This document shows, piece by piece, positions 60,355 to 64,000 of a stretch of 64,000 nt of DNA (its first letter is position 1; the number at the start of each line of letters is the position of its first letter). The DNA comes from Tepidimonas taiwanensis. GTDB taxonomy: Bacteria; Pseudomonadota; Gammaproteobacteria; Burkholderiales; Burkholderiaceae_C. The notes beneath the pieces are model-generated. The model had not been told where the DNA came from and made no database searches. It saw nothing but the letters and a program-made list of their open reading frames with translations. The stretch spans positions 682,001 through 746,000 of the forward strand of contig NZ_CP083911.1 in NCBI RefSeq assembly GCF_020162115.1, read 5' to 3'. A program made the position numbers and the translations under genes.

Positions 60355-60404
60355 GTGCGGGTGGTCTCACGCCACCCGCACCCCGGGGCGCGCTCGCCCC
60401 GGGG
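60355..60404 (+). terminator. Two stacked GC hairpins between ahpC and ahpF
   Basis: GTGCGGGTGG (60355-60364) pairs with CCACCCGCAC (60372-60381). Next, CCCCGGGGCG (60381-60390) pairs with CGCCCCGGGG (60395-60404). They share base 60381 only. Neither has a T-run, so this may be partial attenuation or 3'-end protection that keeps AhpC above AhpF. Confidence 0.55.
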
Positions 60405-60459
60405 CCGATCGCGCCGCTGACCCGGTCACCCAACGCACACCCCTGCAGGAGCGATACCC

Positions 60460-62076
60460 ATGCTCGACGCCCAACTCCAAACCCAACTGCAAAACTATCT
60501 CACGTACGTCAAGCAACCGTTCGAGCTGGTGGCCACGCTGGATGACTCGGCCAGCTCGCGCGAGCTGCTGGAACTGCTGCAAACCATCGAGCGCTTGTCG
60601 GAGGGCAAGATCACGCTGCGCACCGACGGCACGGCGGTGCGGCGCCCGTCGTTCGCGATCCGCCGCCCGGACGGCACGCCGAACCTGACGTTTGCCGCCG
60701 TGCCGCTGGGGCACGAATTCACCTCGCTCGTGCTCGCGTTGCTGTGGGCGGGCGGTCACCCGCCGAAGGTGGCACCGGAGGCGCTGGCGCAGGCGCGCGC
60801 GCTCGACGGCGAACACCACTTCGAGGTGTTCATGTCGCTGTCGTGTCACAACTGCCCAGACGTGGTGCAGGCGCTGGCGCTGCTGGCGATCGTCAACCCG
60901 CGCGTGCACACCACGGTCATCGACGGGGCGCTGTTTCAGCAAGAGGTCGAGCAGCGCAACGTCATGGCGGTGCCGCTCGTGCTGCGCAATGGCGAGGTGT
61001 TTCACTCGGGGCGCGCGTCGCTGGAGGAGCTGCTTGCCAAGTTGGACACAGGTGCCGCGGCGCGTGCGGCCGCGCAGCTCGCGGCCAAGGAGCCGTTTGA
61101 CGTCCTGATCGTCGGCGGCGGTCCCGCCGGGGCGGCGGCTGCGGTGTATGCGGCGCGCAAGGGTATCCGCACGGGGGTGGTGGCGCAGCGTTTTGGCGGG
61201 CAGGTCAACGACACGCTCGCGATCGAGAACTACATCTCGGTGCTGGAGACCGACGGGCCGAAGTTCGCCGCGGCGCTGGAGGCGCAGGTGCGCCACTACG
61301 GGGTCGACCTGATCAATGGGCAGTCCGCAGCGGCACTGCTGCCGCCGGAGGCGGTGGGGGGCTACGTCGGGGTGCGTCTCGACAACGGGGCGACGCTGCG
61401 TGCGCGCAGCGTGATTCTGGCCACTGGCGCGCGCTGGCGCAACCTCAACGTGCCGGGCGAGGCCGAGTACAAGAACCGCGGCGTGGCCTACTGCCCGCAC
61501 TGCGACGGTCCGTTGTTCAAGGGCAAGCGCGTCGCGGTCATCGGGGGTGGCAATTCCGGCGTGGAGGCGGCGATCGACCTGGCCGGCATCGTGCAGCACG
61601 TCACGCTGCTGGAATACGCCGAGCAACTCAAAGCCGACGCGGTGCTGGTCGACAAACTCAGAAGCCTGCCCAACGTGACGGTGCTGACGCAGGCGCAGAC
61701 GCTGGAGGTGCAGGGCGACGGTCAGCGCGTCACGGGGTTGCGCTATCGGGATCGCGCCAGCGGCGCCGAGCACACGATCGCGCTGGAGGGTGTGTTCGTG
61801 CAGATCGGCCTGGTGCCCAACACCGAATGGCTCGATGGTGTGATCGAGCGCAACCGCTTCGGTGAGATCGTGGTGGACGCCAAGGGGCACACCAGCGTGC
61901 CCGGGGTGTTTGCCGCCGGTGACTGCACGACCGTGCCGTACAAGCAGATCGTCATCGCGGCGGGCGAGGGGGCCAAGGCGGCGCTGTCGGCGTTCGACTA
62001 CCTGATCCGCACCCCTGTCCCGTCGTCGGCTGCTGTGTCGGCGAATACCGAGGCCGAGGTCGCGTTGCCTGCCTGA
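60460..62076 (+). CDS. ahpF: Alkyl hydroperoxide reductase flavoprotein subunit
   Basis: 538 residues. Tandem thioredoxin folds at the N-terminus with the CHNC disulfide (residue about 130), then a FAD domain (VLIVGGGPAGAAAAVYAARK), an NAD(P)H domain (VAVIGGGNSGVEAAIDLAGI) with the redox pair AYCPHCDGPLF, and GVFAAGDCTTVPYKQ near the end. It passes electrons from NADH to AhpC. Full family length plus a short Ala/Ser tail. Confidence 0.97.
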   Translation: MLDAQLQTQLQNYLTYVKQPFELVATLDDSASSRELLELLQTIERLSEGKITLRTDGTAVRRPSFAIRRPDGTPNLTFAAVPLGHEFTSLVLALLWAGGHPPKVAPEALAQARALDGEHHFEVFMSLSCHNCPDVVQALALLAIVNPRVHTTVIDGALFQQEVEQRNVMAVPLVLRNGEVFHSGRASLEELLAKLDTGAAARAAAQLAAKEPFDVLIVGGGPAGAAAAVYAARKGIRTGVVAQRFGGQVNDTLAIENYISVLETDGPKFAAALEAQVRHYGVDLINGQSAAALLPPEAVGGYVGVRLDNGATLRARSVILATGARWRNLNVPGEAEYKNRGVAYCPHCDGPLFKGKRVAVIGGGNSGVEAAIDLAGIVQHVTLLEYAEQLKADAVLVDKLRSLPNVTVLTQAQTLEVQGDGQRVTGLRYRDRASGAEHTIALEGVFVQIGLVPNTEWLDGVIERNRFGEIVVDAKGHTSVPGVFAAGDCTTVPYKQIVIAAGEGAKAALSAFDYLIRTPVPSSAAVSANTEAEVALPA

Positions 62077-62097
62077 GCGGCTTGGCGCTTTCTTGCC

Positions 62098-62122
62098 GGT
62101 GCCCTGTGGGGCACCTTTTTTT
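62098..62122 (+). terminator. Rho-independent terminator of ahpCF
   Basis: GGTGCCC (62098-62104) and GGGCACC (62109-62115) form a stem with loop TGTG, followed by seven T (62116-62122). Confidence 0.95.
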
Positions 62123-62130
62123 CCAGCTGT

Positions 62131-62159
62131 ATCGTAATGCGAGTTATTCGTGTTACGAT
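62131..62159. promoter_or_regulatory. 29-bp imperfect palindrome ahead of the heme receptor gene (Fur-like)
   Basis: The arms ATCGTAA and TTACGAT are perfect, and inner CGA/TCG pairs also match. The centre TGCGAGTTATTCGTG is a weak 7-1-7 Fur match. It lies 37 bases before the receptor ATG, where a Fur repressor would block transcription. Confidence 0.55.
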
Positions 62160-62196
62160 TTGTGGTGAGAGCTCGGTCTCAAGAAAGGAGTGTTTC

Positions 62197-64000
62197 ATGC
62201 GAGGAGAAGCGGGGCGGTGGCGCTGGCGTGCTGTGGCATGGGCCGCAGCGTGGGTGGCGGCGACGGCGTGGGCGCAGTCGGCTGATGAGCCGTTGCCGGC
62301 GGTGGTGGTGACGGGTGCGCGCAGCGAGCGTGCGCCGAACGAGGTGCCCGCCACCATCGATGTGCTCGGCGGCGAGGCGCTCAACCCTGCGGAGGTGCAA
62401 GATATTCGTGATCTGGTGCGTGACCTGCCCAACGTGAGCGTGCGTCGCGCGGCGGTGCGGTTCTCGGCCGTCTCGCCCGGGGGGACGGGTCGTGAGGGCA
62501 ACGCCGGCTTCAACATCCGAGGGCTGGAGGGCAATCGCGTGTTGCTGCTGGTTGATGGCGTGCGCATGCCACGGGAGTTGGTCAGCGGCGTTTTCGGCTC
62601 GGCCGCGTTCGGGCGCGACTACTACGACATGGGGCTCATCGATCGGGTGGAGATCCAGCGCGGGGCTGCGTCCGCGTTATACGGTTCGGACGGTTTGGCG
62701 GGCATCGTCGCGATGCAGACCATCCAGCCTCAAGCGCTGTTGCAGCCTGGGGCGACGTTGGGCGGGCGGGCGGTGATGGCTTACGACGAAGAAGATCGGC
62801 ATCGTCGGCTGGGCTTGACCGTCGCCGGGCGCGCCAGCGAGGCGTGGTCGTGGCTGGGGGCGGTGCAGCTGGGGCGCGCGCGCGAGCTCGACAATCAGGG
62901 CACGGTGGACGCCCCCAACAGCACCCGAACGCGTCCCAACCCTGAGCGCATGGAACAGTCAGCGGTATTGGCCAAGGCCGTCTGGCAGCCCGATGCGCGG
63001 CAGCGGCAGCAGTTCACCGTGGAGCACCTGGAGCGCGACGGGCGGGTGGAGGCGCTCAGTGGGCGGTCGGTCACTATCTCGAGTCCGCTGTCGGTGGCCG
63101 ATTTGGACGGCACGCTCGATATGCGGCGCACCCGCTTTTCGTGGGACGGGCGCTGGCGCGTAGACGCCGCCTGGGCCGACGAAATGCAGGTACTGCTGGC
63201 GTGGCAGCAGGCAAGGGCACAAGAGTCGGCAATCGAATTTCGTCCGCTGCAGCCCGCTGCGACGCAAGAGCGCGAGCGCACGGTACGGTATGGCGAAAAC
63301 CTCTGGCAAGCGTCCTGGCAGGCGCAGCGCAGCGTATCGTTGGGCAAGGATTGGGGTGTGCGCACGGTATATGGCCTGGATTTGACCCGCACCGAGTTGG
63401 ATAACCTGGTGACGGGGCGGGTGCCGCCGTCGTACGAGCGTTATCCGCTCAAGCGCTTCCCGGACACGGTGGAGCGCAACACGGCGCTGTTCGTGCAGAC
63501 CGAGTGGGCCAGCGAGGCCTTCAGTGTGATACCGGCGCTGCGTTGGGATCGCGTGGAGCTGGACGCGCGGCGCGATGCCTTGTATCCGCGCGATCCGGCG
63601 TCGCTGCGCGACGACGCACTCTCGCCCAAGCTGGGGATGATTTGGCGCTACGCGCCGGGTGCCCAACTGTACGCCAACTGGGCTGCCGGGTTTCGGGCAC
63701 CCGGGGCGCTGCAGTTGAACAACTTTTTCGAAAATCTGGCGGGGGCGGGGTTTGCCTATCGAACGATTCCCAACCCCAACCTCAAGCCCGAGACCAGTCA
63801 CACCCTGGAGTTGGGTTGGCGGCGACAGGGCGACACGTGGCAGACCGAGGCGGTGGTTTTTCGAGGGCGCTACCGCGACTTTATCGAGGATTTGGTGCCC
63901 GTGTCGGGCGTGGGTACGGCGAGCGATCCGATCACGTACCAAGCGGTCAACCGCGACCGCGTGACGTTGCGGGGCGTCGAGTTCAAGGTGCGTTGGTCCA
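62197..64000 (+). CDS. TonB-dependent heme/hemoglobin-type receptor, 3' end outside window
   Basis: 601 codons seen. A signal peptide (WAAAWVAATAWAQS) leads to a plug with VVVTGARSERAPNEVPATID and FNIRGLEGNRVLLLVDGVRM, then VEIQRGAASALYGSDGLAGI. In the barrel FRAPGALQLNNFFENL and IPNPNLKPETS are the FRAP and NPNL boxes of heme receptors. The His that lies between these boxes in HemR is absent; this stretch has no His, so heme may be bound differently. AAAGGAG precedes ATG 62197. The frame is still open at the right edge. Confidence 0.88.
   Translation, partial: MRGEAGRWRWRAVAWAAAWVAATAWAQSADEPLPAVVVTGARSERAPNEVPATIDVLGGEALNPAEVQDIRDLVRDLPNVSVRRAAVRFSAVSPGGTGREGNAGFNIRGLEGNRVLLLVDGVRMPRELVSGVFGSAAFGRDYYDMGLIDRVEIQRGAASALYGSDGLAGIVAMQTIQPQALLQPGATLGGRAVMAYDEEDRHRRLGLTVAGRASEAWSWLGAVQLGRARELDNQGTVDAPNSTRTRPNPERMEQSAVLAKAVWQPDARQRQQFTVEHLERDGRVEALSGRSVTISSPLSVADLDGTLDMRRTRFSWDGRWRVDAAWADEMQVLLAWQQARAQESAIEFRPLQPAATQERERTVRYGENLWQASWQAQRSVSLGKDWGVRTVYGLDLTRTELDNLVTGRVPPSYERYPLKRFPDTVERNTALFVQTEWASEAFSVIPALRWDRVELDARRDALYPRDPASLRDDALSPKLGMIWRYAPGAQLYANWAAGFRAPGALQLNNFFENLAGAGFAYRTIPNPNLKPETSHTLELGWRRQGDTWQTEAVVFRGRYRDFIEDLVPVSGVGTASDPITYQAVNRDRVTLRGVEFKVRWS

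Overview
The window comes from a high-GC betaproteobacterium, most likely Burkholderiales and close to Comamonadaceae. I base this on the surE-pcm-nlpD-rlmD block, the RfaH paralogue, the HU and tRNA context and codon use. Species cannot be fixed from the sequence alone.

Region 1 (1-1530) is housekeeping: the 3' part of a tartrate/D-malate dehydrogenase gene, an HU gene, tRNA-Val(UAC) and a strong terminator.

Region 2 (1585-38572) is a surface-polysaccharide cluster, all on the + strand. It opens with an RfaH-type NusG paralogue. After an AAA-ATPase/PD-(D/E)XK protein comes a near-consensus ops element at 4020-4035, 14 bp before galE. galE and galU enclose a HEPN/MNT toxin-antitoxin pair and are followed by a wrecked PIN toxin gene. 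Next is a complete wbpA-B-D-E-I set, the known pathway to UDP-ManNAc(3NAc)A. Then come an epimerase, a second sugar aminotransferase, a methyltransferase gene with two stops, three asparagine-synthase-like amidotransferases, a formyltransferase, a truncated deacetylase, a flippase (Wzx), five glycosyltransferases (one with a stop) and a WecA/WbpL-type initiating transferase. Together they suggest a lipid-linked repeat unit rich in di-N-acetylated uronic acid, probably amidated and N-formylated, assembled on undecaprenyl phosphate and flipped by Wzx. I see no polymerase (Wzy). The locus is decaying: five insertion sequences (one nested in another), two genes with in-frame stops, two genes cut at an IS, and one amidotransferase with an IS-swapped C-terminus.

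Region 3 (38687-47116) holds ppiD, tRNA-His(GUG) with promoter and terminator, three toxin-antitoxin modules (TumE/TumA-like, RHH/MazF, XRE-ImmA/PIN), a TPP-riboswitch-controlled sodium:solute symporter (ThiV-like) and a quinone oxidoreductase-like enzyme.

Region 4 (47272-52919) holds surE-pcm-nlpD-rlmD with no rpoS between nlpD and rlmD, a small lipoprotein and a Bax-inhibitor-1 family protein.

Region 5 (53178-64000) is iron and peroxide physiology. A minus-strand operon reads siderophore receptor - PiuC - FMN hydroxyacid oxidase - tiny membrane peptide - TonB - ExbB - ExbD, from a Fur-box promoter. It is divergent from ahpC-ahpF. A second, heme-type TonB-dependent receptor runs off the right edge.
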